Shown here piece by piece: positions 1-6,819 of a stretch of 13,349 nt of DNA. The stretch comes from an uncultured Lachnospiraceae bacterium (lineage in GTDB: Bacteria > Bacillota > Clostridia > Lachnospirales > Lachnospiraceae). The DNA lies in NCBI GenBank assembly GCA_945834545.1, contig CAMAHO010000042.1, forward strand, positions 1-13,349. Reading direction: 5' to 3'. Under the pieces are notes generated by a model, which was not told the DNA's origin, ran no database searches, and saw only the letters and a list, made by a program, of their open reading frames with translations. Position numbers and translations under genes: made by a program. Position 1 is the first letter of the stretch; every line of letters starts with the position of its first letter.

Positions 1-1929
1 AAGAGGCACCATACTGATAACCACGCAATGAATCCGGCTCTTGCAATGCCTTCCAAGCCATAGCACAAGGCATCCCACGCCGGCGGCAATGAGGCAACGA
101 TAGAGATACAGCCCTGCCAAATACCACCTTATGCTGATATAGAGCGGGAAATTCCGCAAAAGCTCCAGACTTTGAACCATTTCATGAGTATTTTCGAAGG
201 GCAAAGTCTGATGGATTAATACAAATTGAATGAGATGAATGGGCAAGGAAATTGCAATGGAAAGCAGCACCACGCAAAGTACCTTATTTCCCATCACCCG
301 TCGTCTGCCGTAGGGAAGAGAATGCAGCAAAATGCCGGTTCCTGCAGCCTTCTCATAGGTGACAGCCCCTGAAAACACAAGGATGATGCACAACAGACAA
401 TACAGCAGGTTCCTCTGATAGGTTTTTACATCCTTCTTGAGGAGCATATTGTAACTGAACGGCTCTATGACCGAGATGGCCACACCGGTTTCCTGCACAA
501 ATCTCTGGCCTGATTCCATATTGGCTATCACCGCCCGTAAGCCGGGAAGCTTTAACTCCAGCTCCCGAATCCTTCGCTGCGCAGCTGCCACTGCCTGATT
601 TCCCTGTTCTGTAGCTCCACCGGCCTCCAGCTTCTCTAGGTTCCTTTGGGAATTATTGAGATATCGAGTCATTTTCTGTTCTTCTTTTTGTGCAGCCTTT
701 AGCTTTTCTGCCGAAAGCTCCCCTCCGTACTGTTCGTAGTAATACCTCTCTGCCAGGCTGCTGAAATCAGCATATTTGGTCTGGGTAGAAGAAGAGATGG
801 CCAAGTACAGGATCGCTGCCACGATAAGAAAGCCCCACTGGGATACCATAATCTTGTAGGCCTCCCAGAAAAAGACCGGGAAAGCCGGCTTATGCAGCTG
901 CATAAACCTGGTAATGTGATCCCACAGCTGCCTGAGCCACTGGATTCCTTCCGGCGCCTTTTTCGCTTGCCCGTAGAGTGTCAATACTCCAAAGCTGAGT
1001 ATCATACAGAGTAGGAAATAGCCCTGCACCTCCAGCACATTCGCCGGGGTTCCAAACAGATTCAGATTTAGGTAGTAGGAAAACCCATCCTCCCCCTGAA
1101 GAGTTCCGTAAAGATTTAAGTATTTCAGTGCATTTGTGGTGGCAGTCGGTAGGATAACCTGATACGCCAAGGCCTCACCCAAAAGTACCAGACCAGCTAA
1201 CACCACTGCTGCCATGCTTCGAATCAGAGAGATAGCCGCCAGCAAGCCCAGAGCGATAGCAACCACGGCCAGGTACTTAACCAGAGTAAAACAGATAAAA
1301 TACTGCCTAATCGTCAGCTCCCAGGTGCACTTCATAAACTCCGGAACGGACTGAAGAGCCCGCCCATACTCTGCTCCCGGGTAGTTTAAGCTAAGCACCA
1401 TTACATTGCTGCCGTACAATAAAACCGCTCCAGCTAACAAGCCCAGGCACAGAATGCAGATACGCCAAAACCCAAGCACTGCCCGGCCCTTCTTTGTAGA
1501 ATAGACGAGCAGGGACAGTCCCTTTCGATACTCTCCCGTAAACAAGAGCACCAGATAGATTCCATAGCCAAGCAGCAACAAATTGGTAAGCTCCAGATGT
1601 CCAAAGAGCACCACGCCCCGGTTTTCTCCTGCTTCCACCTGTACCTGACGCATTCTCTCAAAATCCTCTGCCGTCTTCTCCAGATTCCGGTACCCATAGC
1701 TTTCCTTGTTGCCAAGCATACTAAGGGTTTTCATGCGCTCCGCATTTTCCAAAGTCTGCTCTACATAAACCGGATATTCCAAAAGGTAGCTCTCCAGCTC
1801 CTCCCCCTGCTTGGTAATCGCCTGTGTATCATTACATTGCACGATGCAAAAGACCATGTTTGTCATCACCAGAAGAAATAAAACCAGAAGATTACGAACA
1901 TTCCACAGGCAACGCCTAAATTCACACAT
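1..1929 (-). CDS. Large ABC-2 type transporter permease, 3' end cut by window edge
   Basis: The frame is open for 643 codons from ATG at 1929 to base 1 with no stop, so the C-terminus lies outside the window. The start is fixed by an in-frame TAG two codons upstream and by GGAG 6 nt before the ATG. The protein begins MCEFRRCLWNVRNLLVLFLL. Hydrophobic segments lie near residues 10-31, 108-131, 154-175, 209-238, 244-263, 304-319, 364-379, 504-523, 547-563 and 608-623. Two long extracytoplasmic loops follow the first helix of each half: residues 32-105, and 380-503, the latter with a Lys/Glu/Gln-rich likely coiled coil at about 404-463. A motif of the form E-x3-G-x3-LL-x-S-x3-GR, adjacent to a helix, occurs at 133-149 and again at 526-542, which suggests two fused copies of one permease unit. 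It follows an ABC ATPase gene after a 92-bp gap and presumably forms the membrane channel for it. The substrate is unknown. Confidence 0.88.
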   Translation of the reverse strand, partial: MCEFRRCLWNVRNLLVLFLLVMTNMVFCIVQCNDTQAITKQGEELESYLLEYPVYVEQTLENAERMKTLSMLGNKESYGYRNLEKTAEDFERMRQVQVEAGENRGVVLFGHLELTNLLLLGYGIYLVLLFTGEYRKGLSLLVYSTKKGRAVLGFWRICILCLGLLAGAVLLYGSNVMVLSLNYPGAEYGRALQSVPEFMKCTWELTIRQYFICFTLVKYLAVVAIALGLLAAISLIRSMAAVVLAGLVLLGEALAYQVILPTATTNALKYLNLYGTLQGEDGFSYYLNLNLFGTPANVLEVQGYFLLCMILSFGVLTLYGQAKKAPEGIQWLRQLWDHITRFMQLHKPAFPVFFWEAYKIMVSQWGFLIVAAILYLAISSSTQTKYADFSSLAERYYYEQYGGELSAEKLKAAQKEEQKMTRYLNNSQRNLEKLEAGGATEQGNQAVAAAQRRIRELELKLPGLRAVIANMESGQRFVQETGVAISVIEPFSYNMLLKKDVKTYQRNLLYCLLCIILVFSGAVTYEKAAGTGILLHSLPYGRRRVMGNKVLCVVLLSIAISLPIHLIQFVLIHQTLPFENTHEMVQSLELLRNFPLYISIRWYLAGLYLYRCLIAAGVGCLVLWLGRHCKSRIHCVVISMVPL

Positions 1930-1956
1930 ACTCTACTCCATTCTGCCATCCAAGGC

Positions 1957-1974
1957 CGGTTCCAACAGGAACCG
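1957..1974 (-). other. Small perfect hairpin between ABC ATPase and permease genes
   Basis: On the minus strand CGGTTCC and GGAACCG form a perfect 7-bp stem around a TGTT loop. It sits in the 92-bp gap between the ATPase stop and the permease ATG, 27 nt before that ATG. No T-run follows, so it is not a classical terminator. It could stabilise the mRNA end or set the relative expression of ATPase and permease. The structure is visible; its role is a guess. Confidence 0.4.
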
Positions 1975-2021
1975 ATTCTTTCCATCCCATGTCGGATTTG
2001 TGTCCCTGCCACGGATTCGCA

Positions 2022-2903
2022 TCACTTCTCCAAATAATACAGATAGGCATCCTCCAGGGAGATACCGCCGGTAACCGGCGTAAAACAATCCGGCAGTCTC
2101 TCCCCTACCACACGCAGCCTGAAACCTTCTGCCGTTTGCAGAAGCTTCCCGTTAAGGTACTGCTTTTTCAGTTCCATCATTTCCTCGTAGGTTCCCCTGG
2201 CCTCTCCCACATGCCCCTCCAAATGCCGTATCATATTCTGGGGTGAATCAAAGGAAACCAGTTTTCCCTTGTTCAGCAGCATGACCTTTTTGGAGATGCC
2301 CTCGATGTCATCCACCACATGAGTGGCCAGTATCACCACCCTTTGTCTGGAAATCTCCGTAATGTAGTTATGTAAATGAATTCTCTCCTCCGGGTCCAGT
2401 CCCACCGTGGGCTCATCTAAAATCAGGATTTCCGGATTCCCCAGCATAGCACAGGCAATCAGTACTCTCTGCTTCATACCGCCGGAGTAGGTGCCAATCT
2501 TTTTGTGTGCCACCTGTCCCAAATTTACCAGTTCCAGAAACTCCAGCGTCTGTCGCTTACATTCCTTCCCCTTTACTCCCTTCAGAGCTCCGATATAGTG
2601 CAGAAATTCCAGGGCTGTGAAATCCTCATACATTCCCCTTACCTGAGGGGTGTACCCCACTTTCATGCGGTACTCTTTACCCAGTCCCTTGATTTCCTTC
2701 CCACGATAAAGGATTTGGCCTTCCGTGCGCTCAATATTGTCCGTGAGCAGATTTAAAAAGGTGGTTTTTCCTGCCCCGTTTGCCCCCAGCAGGCCATACA
2801 CTCCATAGCCCAGCTCCACGTTCAAGTCCCACAAGGCTTTAAAGCTGCCATATTGCTTGCCCAAATTCCGAATCTGTAGTATACCTTCCTGTTGTTCTTC
2901 CAT
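2022..2903 (-). CDS. ABC transporter ATP-binding protein
   Basis: This is a cytoplasmic ATPase subunit that hydrolyses ATP to drive an ABC-2 type transporter. Counting from the upstream ATG at 2906 (294 residues), all core motifs are present: Walker A GANGAGKT (41-48), Q-loop Gln88 in GYTPQ, signature YSGGMKQR (140-147), Walker B ILILDEPT (160-167), D-loop at GLD (169-171) and switch His196 in LATHVVDD. The C-terminal ~70 residues form an accessory domain, as in many single-domain exporter ATPases. Two ATGs are adjacent. GGAGG at 2912-2908 is only 1 nt from the first and 4 nt from the second, so I favour the second (2903, 293 residues), which overlaps the lipoprotein stop as TGATG. The upstream gene encodes a lipoprotein and the downstream gene the permease, so the three likely form one transporter operon. 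The export substrate cannot be read from the sequence. Confidence 0.95.
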   Translation of the reverse strand: MEEQQEGILQIRNLGKQYGSFKALWDLNVELGYGVYGLLGANGAGKTTFLNLLTDNIERTEGQILYRGKEIKGLGKEYRMKVGYTPQVRGMYEDFTALEFLHYIGALKGVKGKECKRQTLEFLELVNLGQVAHKKIGTYSGGMKQRVLIACAMLGNPEILILDEPTVGLDPEERIHLHNYITEISRQRVVILATHVVDDIEGISKKVMLLNKGKLVSFDSPQNMIRHLEGHVGEARGTYEEMMELKKQYLNGKLLQTAEGFRLRVVGERLPDCFTPVTGGISLEDAYLYYLEK

Positions 2904-4234
2904 CATTCCTCCATAAAACGCATCAATAAGTCATAGGTAAGAGTGCCGTTTAAATAGTCCTCTAAAGACAGGCGAACCACACCTCTGTCGGATTGCAGAT
3001 ACATACTGTCATCCAAAATGTGCAGCATATAACTGTTATAGTCTGAATATCCGGTTTCCTCTGAGCCAAATAAATACTCCCGTATTTCGTCATTATGTAT
3101 GGGGTTTACCAGAATCTCCCCCACCTGTTTCATATCCTGGTCCAGCTTAATAGCCCCCAGCACATAGTAGCTGCCGTCCTTGTTCCAATTCATATCAATA
3201 TATTGCTGAAAGTGCATGGACATATCCAGAAACGCATACAGCTCACCCTTGTAATAGAAAAAGTCCCCCACACCAACATTGGTTTTATGGACTTCATTCA
3301 GAATATAGGTCCCGTCCTCCTGCCTTTGCCTGGTAGGCATTAAGAGTTTATCAAAGCTTTGCTTCTCCTGGGTCGCGAAATTGTAGGTGAAGATGTTCCC
3401 AAACTTATCCGAATACACAATCCGGTCTTCCTCTGTGACGCAGAATACACCCTTGTAAATCTCACTGGGAAGGTAGTCTGTCACCTCCCCGGTCTCAATA
3501 TCATAGCGACAGATAAACAGCTTGTTTTTCCTGCTTTCTCCGGGTCTGTATTCGTTGTAATACACATAGTTTCCCGCACACATAAAGGCGTAATTGGGTA
3601 GACACTCATCAAAATGATATCCCTCCAGGGAATGGGTAAAGGTATATTCCGGGAAATTCGTTATGGTACCGTCCAAAAGGTTATAGGTGACCATTCCAAG
3701 AATCTCCTTTTCCTCTGTCATGCCGTCATAGCTTGCAAATACAATTCCTCTGTGAATAAAGAGATGTCCATTGCGATACGCATTCGCCTCCGGAGTCGCC
3801 AGCGTAGCAAGCTTTGTACGGCCGGAACCGTCCGGCTCCACACGCAGCAAAACCAGCTGCGTATTGTCTTCCTCATCCCAGGAATACGTAAGACAATACA
3901 GCTTCCCATCATATAAAATGACATCATTCAAAGAATCCGTACCGGTAGCAGTGCAAAACTCCTCCCCTTCATGCAGACATTCAGGCCTGCTGCAAAGAAA
4001 TACACTTTGTTTACTGCTTTCATCATAATAATGAAGCTCAAACATTTTGTGCAATCCATTATAATAGAATCCGTTTTCGCCCTTTAAGATACGTTTGTCT
4101 CCGTAAGGAGAACTGTTATTATAATTCACCCCATCCACCGGATTGACCACATAGGCATTCTCCTTGGCGCCACAGCCTGTGAGCAGGGTACATAGCATAA
4201 GTCCTATTCCTATCCATGCTTTTTTTAATTTCAT
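2903..4234 (-). CDS. Extracytoplasmic lipoprotein, beta-propeller-like, partner of ABC transporter
   Basis: I do not recognise a named family with certainty. The protein starts MKLKKAWIGIGLMLCTLLTG and has a lipobox LTGC (residues 18-21), so Cys21 should be lipidated and the protein anchored outside the membrane. The start at 4234 (443 residues) has AGGGAGG 8 nt upstream. The reading frame extends 29 codons further up, but that extension lies in the terminator region and would bury the signal peptide. The mature part has repeated strand-turn patterns of the kind seen in beta-propellers (for example DGKLYCLTYSW, GNYVYYNEYRPG, DSMYLQSDRGVVRLSL). A Cys/His cluster C81-x4-C86-x-H88-x5-C94 stands out and could form disulfides or bind metal. 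The stop overlaps the ABC ATPase start, so it may be a transporter accessory or sensor protein. Confidence is high that it is a lipoprotein gene and low for the fold. Confidence 0.9.
   Translation of the reverse strand: MKLKKAWIGIGLMLCTLLTGCGAKENAYVVNPVDGVNYNNSSPYGDKRILKGENGFYYNGLHKMFELHYYDESSKQSVFLCSRPECLHEGEEFCTATGTDSLNDVILYDGKLYCLTYSWDEEDNTQLVLLRVEPDGSGRTKLATLATPEANAYRNGHLFIHRGIVFASYDGMTEEKEILGMVTYNLLDGTITNFPEYTFTHSLEGYHFDECLPNYAFMCAGNYVYYNEYRPGESRKNKLFICRYDIETGEVTDYLPSEIYKGVFCVTEEDRIVYSDKFGNIFTYNFATQEKQSFDKLLMPTRQRQEDGTYILNEVHKTNVGVGDFFYYKGELYAFLDMSMHFQQYIDMNWNKDGSYYVLGAIKLDQDMKQVGEILVNPIHNDEIREYLFGSEETGYSDYNSYMLHILDDSMYLQSDRGVVRLSLEDYLNGTLTYDLLMRFMEE
2908..2912 (-). promoter_or_regulatory. 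Ribosome binding site deciding the ABC ATPase start
   Basis: GGAGG on the minus strand, inside the 3' end of the lipoprotein gene. The spacing of 1 nt to the first ATG is too short and 4 nt to the second is tolerable. This favours the ATG at 2903 and translational coupling with the lipoprotein. Confidence 0.55.
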
Positions 4235-4242
4235 ACAAAAGA

Positions 4243-4249
4243 CCTCCCT
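4243..4249 (-). promoter_or_regulatory. Ribosome binding site of the lipoprotein gene
   Basis: AGGGAGG on the minus strand, 8 nt before the ATG at 4234. It selects this internal ATG, which directly precedes the lipoprotein signal peptide, over the upstream in-frame ATG at 4321. Confidence 0.8.
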
Positions 4250-4259
4250 TCTTTCCTTG

Positions 4260-4288
4260 ATACTATCCTTTGGGATACAAAAAAACAA
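4260..4288 (-). promoter_or_regulatory. Weak candidate promoter of the lipoprotein-ABC operon
   Basis: On the minus strand TTGTTT (4288-4283) and TAGTAT (4265-4260) are separated by 17 bp. Both hexamers are poor matches to the sigma-A consensus, as expected of an activator-dependent promoter. Initiation would fall near 4253, just upstream of the lipoprotein Shine-Dalgarno. A small inverted repeat, TATCC-CAAA-GGATA (4277-4264), overlaps the -10 region. The promoter is inferred from position and spacing only. Confidence 0.3.
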
Positions 4289-4314
4289 CCACCTGGACAT
4301 AAGCGGTTGTTTTT
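4279..4314 (-). terminator. Rho-independent terminator after the five-gene operon
   Basis: On the minus strand AAAAACAACC (4314-4305) pairs perfectly with GGTTGTTTTT (4290-4281) around a 14-nt loop, and the T-run continues to 4279. It begins 24 nt after the histidine kinase stop codon. Because the stem carries A- and T-runs on both sides it may also act on the opposite strand. It separates the MoxR/two-component operon from the lipoprotein-ABC operon. Confidence 0.85.
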
Positions 4315-4328
4315 CTGACATAAGTGGT
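4299..4328 (-). promoter_or_regulatory. Candidate LytTR-type operator: two direct repeats 12 bp apart
   Basis: On the minus strand ACCACTTAT (4328-4320) and ACCGCTTAT (4307-4299) are direct repeats with one mismatch and a 12-bp spacer, so they share a face of the helix at a 21-bp period. The flanks extend the match to AACC(A/G)CTTATGTC. Established knowledge: LytTR regulators such as AgrA bind pairs of 9-bp direct repeats of form [TA][AC][CA]GTTN[AG][TG] with 12-13 bp between them. The second repeat fits 8 of 9 positions and the first 7 of 9. A LytTR regulator is encoded in the operon just upstream. The site lies 10 bp upstream of the candidate -35 box and overlaps the terminator hairpin. Binding is inferred. 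Confidence 0.55.
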
Positions 4329-4338
4329 TATAGATGCC

Positions 4339-6108
4339 TCATTCCCCCACCCTGGACATGAGAAGTGCCTGAACCCGAAAGCATTGTTCCCCGGTTTCGA
4401 TGCTCATCTGGCCCCCGTATCGCTCACAAACTCTCTGAATCCCTTTTAGTCCAAAGCCATGGGAGGTCTGATCTGCCTTTGAGGTAAGGAGTCCCTTCCC
4501 ATCCTGTCGCAGCTCTCCCGTGTATGGATTCTCGCAGCACAGATAGAGCATTTCCCCCTTCTTATGCAGTTCAAAGTGAATCTGTCGTTTTGAAACGGGC
4601 AATTTGCGGACCGCCTCGATGCTGTTATCCAAGAGATTTCCAACCACACAGCATATAGCTACGGAGGAAAATTCCTCCTTTAAGCCGGCGTGAATCTGAA
4701 TATCCATCTGAATCTCATCTGCCCGGGCCAGCTCGCTCTTTTGATACAAAAGCACATCCAGCGCCTCCATCCCGGTCCTGGTCAAAATATGGGTGTGGTC
4801 GATTTCCTCCTCAAGCTCGTCCATATATTGATTGGCACCTTCTATGTTTCCCCGTCGCATCAATTCCTGAATCGTCAGCAGGTGATTATGGAAATCATGC
4901 CAAAGCTGCCTGGTCTCATTGTATTTCTGATTGATTTCCTCATAATAATCATATTGCAGCTGCTCCATCATCCGGCTGCTGAAAGCCCCCACCAGTCGAC
5001 GTACCCAAAGAGTCAAACCAAGGGAGATGACAAACATGAACACATAAAAAGTGTTTCTTCTGGAAATCACCACCCCAAAGAGGGATAGATTCTGATAGGT
5101 CTGCACAAAGCGTTCAAACTGGCAAATGGACCATACATTGATTTCCTTTAAAAAATACAGCGCACCCTCTTCCGCTGAGCCCTTGTACAAAAACAACTCC
5201 AGAGCTAGCACCAAGGCCGTGACACCCCCCAAAGCAACCCTTCCTCTGCCCTTTGTATGGCAAAAGGCAATGGTCAAAGCATAGATCCAGGCTCCCATAA
5301 TACATTTCACAGCTATCCATTCCGCCACAAACACCCAAAGCCGCTTAGGTGTAGGGCAGCTGTAAAAGGAGGGAAGAGACTGCACCAGCAAATTCCAGTC
5401 ATAAGCATACAGGAAACGGCTCATCAGATAGTAGGTCACTGCGTACAAAAGGACAATCCCCAGGCATAAAAGAACCAATCCCGGAAGCAAGGTCACCGGT
5501 TTCGCCTGGATATGCTTTTTTAGACGATTTCTGCGATACCCTGAGGCACACACTCCCAGGCAGATGGAAAAGAGTACCACAAAAAAATCTGACCTGGAGT
5601 CATTGAGCCACAGTTGTAAGGCATTGTCTAAGCTTACCGGGATATCCAATGCCTTAAGTCCATAGAAATCCTTGGCTGTCAAAGCCAAAGCCTCGTCATA
5701 ACCCTCCTTATCAAAGATGGACACCTGCATCAAACGGTCTATTGTGTCGTCCATATCTTCCCGCATGGTATCGTAGCGAATTGCCGTTTGAAGAATCAAT
5801 AATACAGCCAGGTAATCCTCCGCTTCGGCTAAAAAGGGAGAGCCCAAGGTATCCCCCTTCTTTCGCAAAAGCTGCTGGTTCCTCTCCCTTAAATAGGCCT
5901 CTGCTTCTGCCTTATCCTCCGGCAGAGAGTCCAAAATCTGCTGCCGTATTCTCAAAGATTGCTTGGATATGGTCTGCACCCTTCCCCTGTAATCCGTGCT
6001 CTCCAAGTACTCTGTGCTTATATTTTGAGAATAAAACATCAGGCTGTTTAGGAGAATCACTGCTGCAAAAAGAAGGATGGGAATCACGAAATACTCCTTC
6101 TGTCTCAT
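4339..6108 (-). CDS. AgrC-type (GHKL) sensor histidine kinase
   Basis: This is a membrane sensor kinase that should phosphorylate the LytTR regulator encoded directly upstream. It has 589 residues. A first membrane helix (about 7-28) is followed by an extracytoplasmic segment of about 145 residues, then helices near 174-190, 205-229, 256-282, 290-307 and 352-370, then a short coiled region and the catalytic part. The phosphoacceptor box is LWHDFHNHL with His404 in the HDFxNH pattern typical of the AgrC/HPK10 group. The N-box is NLLDNSIEA (491-499) and a glycine box is GFGLKGI (551-557). The start is ATG at 6108 with AGGAGG 7 nt upstream; the regulator's TAA abuts it directly (TAAATG), so translation is coupled. 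The large loop between helices 1 and 2 differs from the compact six-helix sensor of AgrC and may bind the signal. No pheromone precursor gene is visible. Confidence 0.95.
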   Translation of the reverse strand: MRQKEYFVIPILLFAAVILLNSLMFYSQNISTEYLESTDYRGRVQTISKQSLRIRQQILDSLPEDKAEAEAYLRERNQQLLRKKGDTLGSPFLAEAEDYLAVLLILQTAIRYDTMREDMDDTIDRLMQVSIFDKEGYDEALALTAKDFYGLKALDIPVSLDNALQLWLNDSRSDFFVVLFSICLGVCASGYRRNRLKKHIQAKPVTLLPGLVLLCLGIVLLYAVTYYLMSRFLYAYDWNLLVQSLPSFYSCPTPKRLWVFVAEWIAVKCIMGAWIYALTIAFCHTKGRGRVALGGVTALVLALELFLYKGSAEEGALYFLKEINVWSICQFERFVQTYQNLSLFGVVISRRNTFYVFMFVISLGLTLWVRRLVGAFSSRMMEQLQYDYYEEINQKYNETRQLWHDFHNHLLTIQELMRRGNIEGANQYMDELEEEIDHTHILTRTGMEALDVLLYQKSELARADEIQMDIQIHAGLKEEFSSVAICCVVGNLLDNSIEAVRKLPVSKRQIHFELHKKGEMLYLCCENPYTGELRQDGKGLLTSKADQTSHGFGLKGIQRVCERYGGQMSIETGEQCFRVQALLMSRVGE

Positions 6109-6819
6109 TTACCTTCCTCCTATGTACTGCATCACAGCCTGTACCACAAGCTTTCTCTTTCGTCGACTCATTGGAACCCTGTTCCCATTCTCCAAAAGCA
6201 CCTCATCATCCCCAATGCGACTGACATGCTCCAGATTCACAAACACAGCCTTGTACACCTCAAAGAAGAACTTCTCCGGAAGCTCCGCGCTGAACGCACC
6301 GATGGACAGGTCGCTTAGCAGGCTGTCCTTCTCTGTATGCACCAAAGTTTTCCTTCCGTCTGTTTCCAGATAGTAAATTTCCCTAAGATCCAGCACAGTT
6401 ACCTGACCTCCGCCCTGGATGGTAATCCGCTTCGGGGAGGCATAGTCTCTTAAGAATCTCTGAATGGTTTTCTCCAGCCTGTCCTTGTAGTTTCTCTTGT
6501 ACAAAAAAGCCAGAGCATTTACCTCGTAGCCCTCCAATACCCTATCCTCCATGCTGGATACAAAGACCACGGGCACCTTGCTGCCCCCCTGCTTACGGTA
6601 TTCCTCCACCAGCTGCAGGCCATCCCTATCCCCCAGGCAGATATCCATAAACATCAAGTCCGGTGTCTGACTTTTTATTTCCTCCTCAAACTCTTCTCCG
6701 CTTTCACAGCAGCGAAATTCACAGGGTTGCTTTTCCTGATCAAAAAGGAATGCAATTTCTTTCTTTAGACCCTCCAGAAAAGCGGGCTCATCCTCGCAAA
6801 TCAGTATCTTTCGCTTCAT
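6109..6819 (-). CDS. LytTR-family response regulator (AgrA/LytR type)
   Basis: This is a transcriptional regulator of 236 residues and normal length. The receiver domain (about 3-122) has acidic pocket residues Glu9/Asp10, phosphoacceptor Asp59 in LMFMDICLG, Ser88/Ser89 in the switch strand and Lys108. The usual Lys-Pro pair is Lys-Arg here (FLYKRN). The DNA-binding LytTR domain spans about 131-232, with DLREIYYLE and the pattern SRIGDDEVLLENGNRVPMSR. The start at 6819 is supported by AGGAG 5 nt upstream and lies 32 bp inside the end of the transglutaminase gene, so the two are co-transcribed and probably translationally coupled. The histidine kinase gene follows without a gap. A matching pair of direct repeats upstream of the lipoprotein-ABC operon (4328-4299) is its most likely target; that link is inferred. 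Confidence 0.95.
   Translation of the reverse strand: MKRKILICEDEPAFLEGLKKEIAFLFDQEKQPCEFRCCESGEEFEEEIKSQTPDLMFMDICLGDRDGLQLVEEYRKQGGSKVPVVFVSSMEDRVLEGYEVNALAFLYKRNYKDRLEKTIQRFLRDYASPKRITIQGGGQVTVLDLREIYYLETDGRKTLVHTEKDSLLSDLSIGAFSAELPEKFFFEVYKAVFVNLEHVSRIGDDEVLLENGNRVPMSRRKRKLVVQAVMQYIGGR

Noticed and set aside
1931..1996. A roughly 22-codon frame between ATPase and permease, ending just past the permease ATG
   Set aside because: It has no Shine-Dalgarno and no recognisable product, and is too short to call as a gene.
2067..2079. GCCGGTAACCGGC inverted repeat in the ABC ATPase gene
   Set aside because: It is only a 6-bp stem within coding sequence for a conserved-looking segment (TPVTGG) and is expected by chance.
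4235..4321. N-terminal extension of the lipoprotein from an in-frame ATG at 4321
   Set aside because: It lies in the terminator/operator DNA, lacks a ribosome site, and would put 29 residues ahead of a clear lipoprotein signal peptide that has AGGGAGG in front of its own ATG.
5742..6224. Plus-strand open frame of 160 codons across the regulator/kinase junction
   Set aside because: It is Pro/Ser rich, antisense to two well-supported genes, and has no motif.
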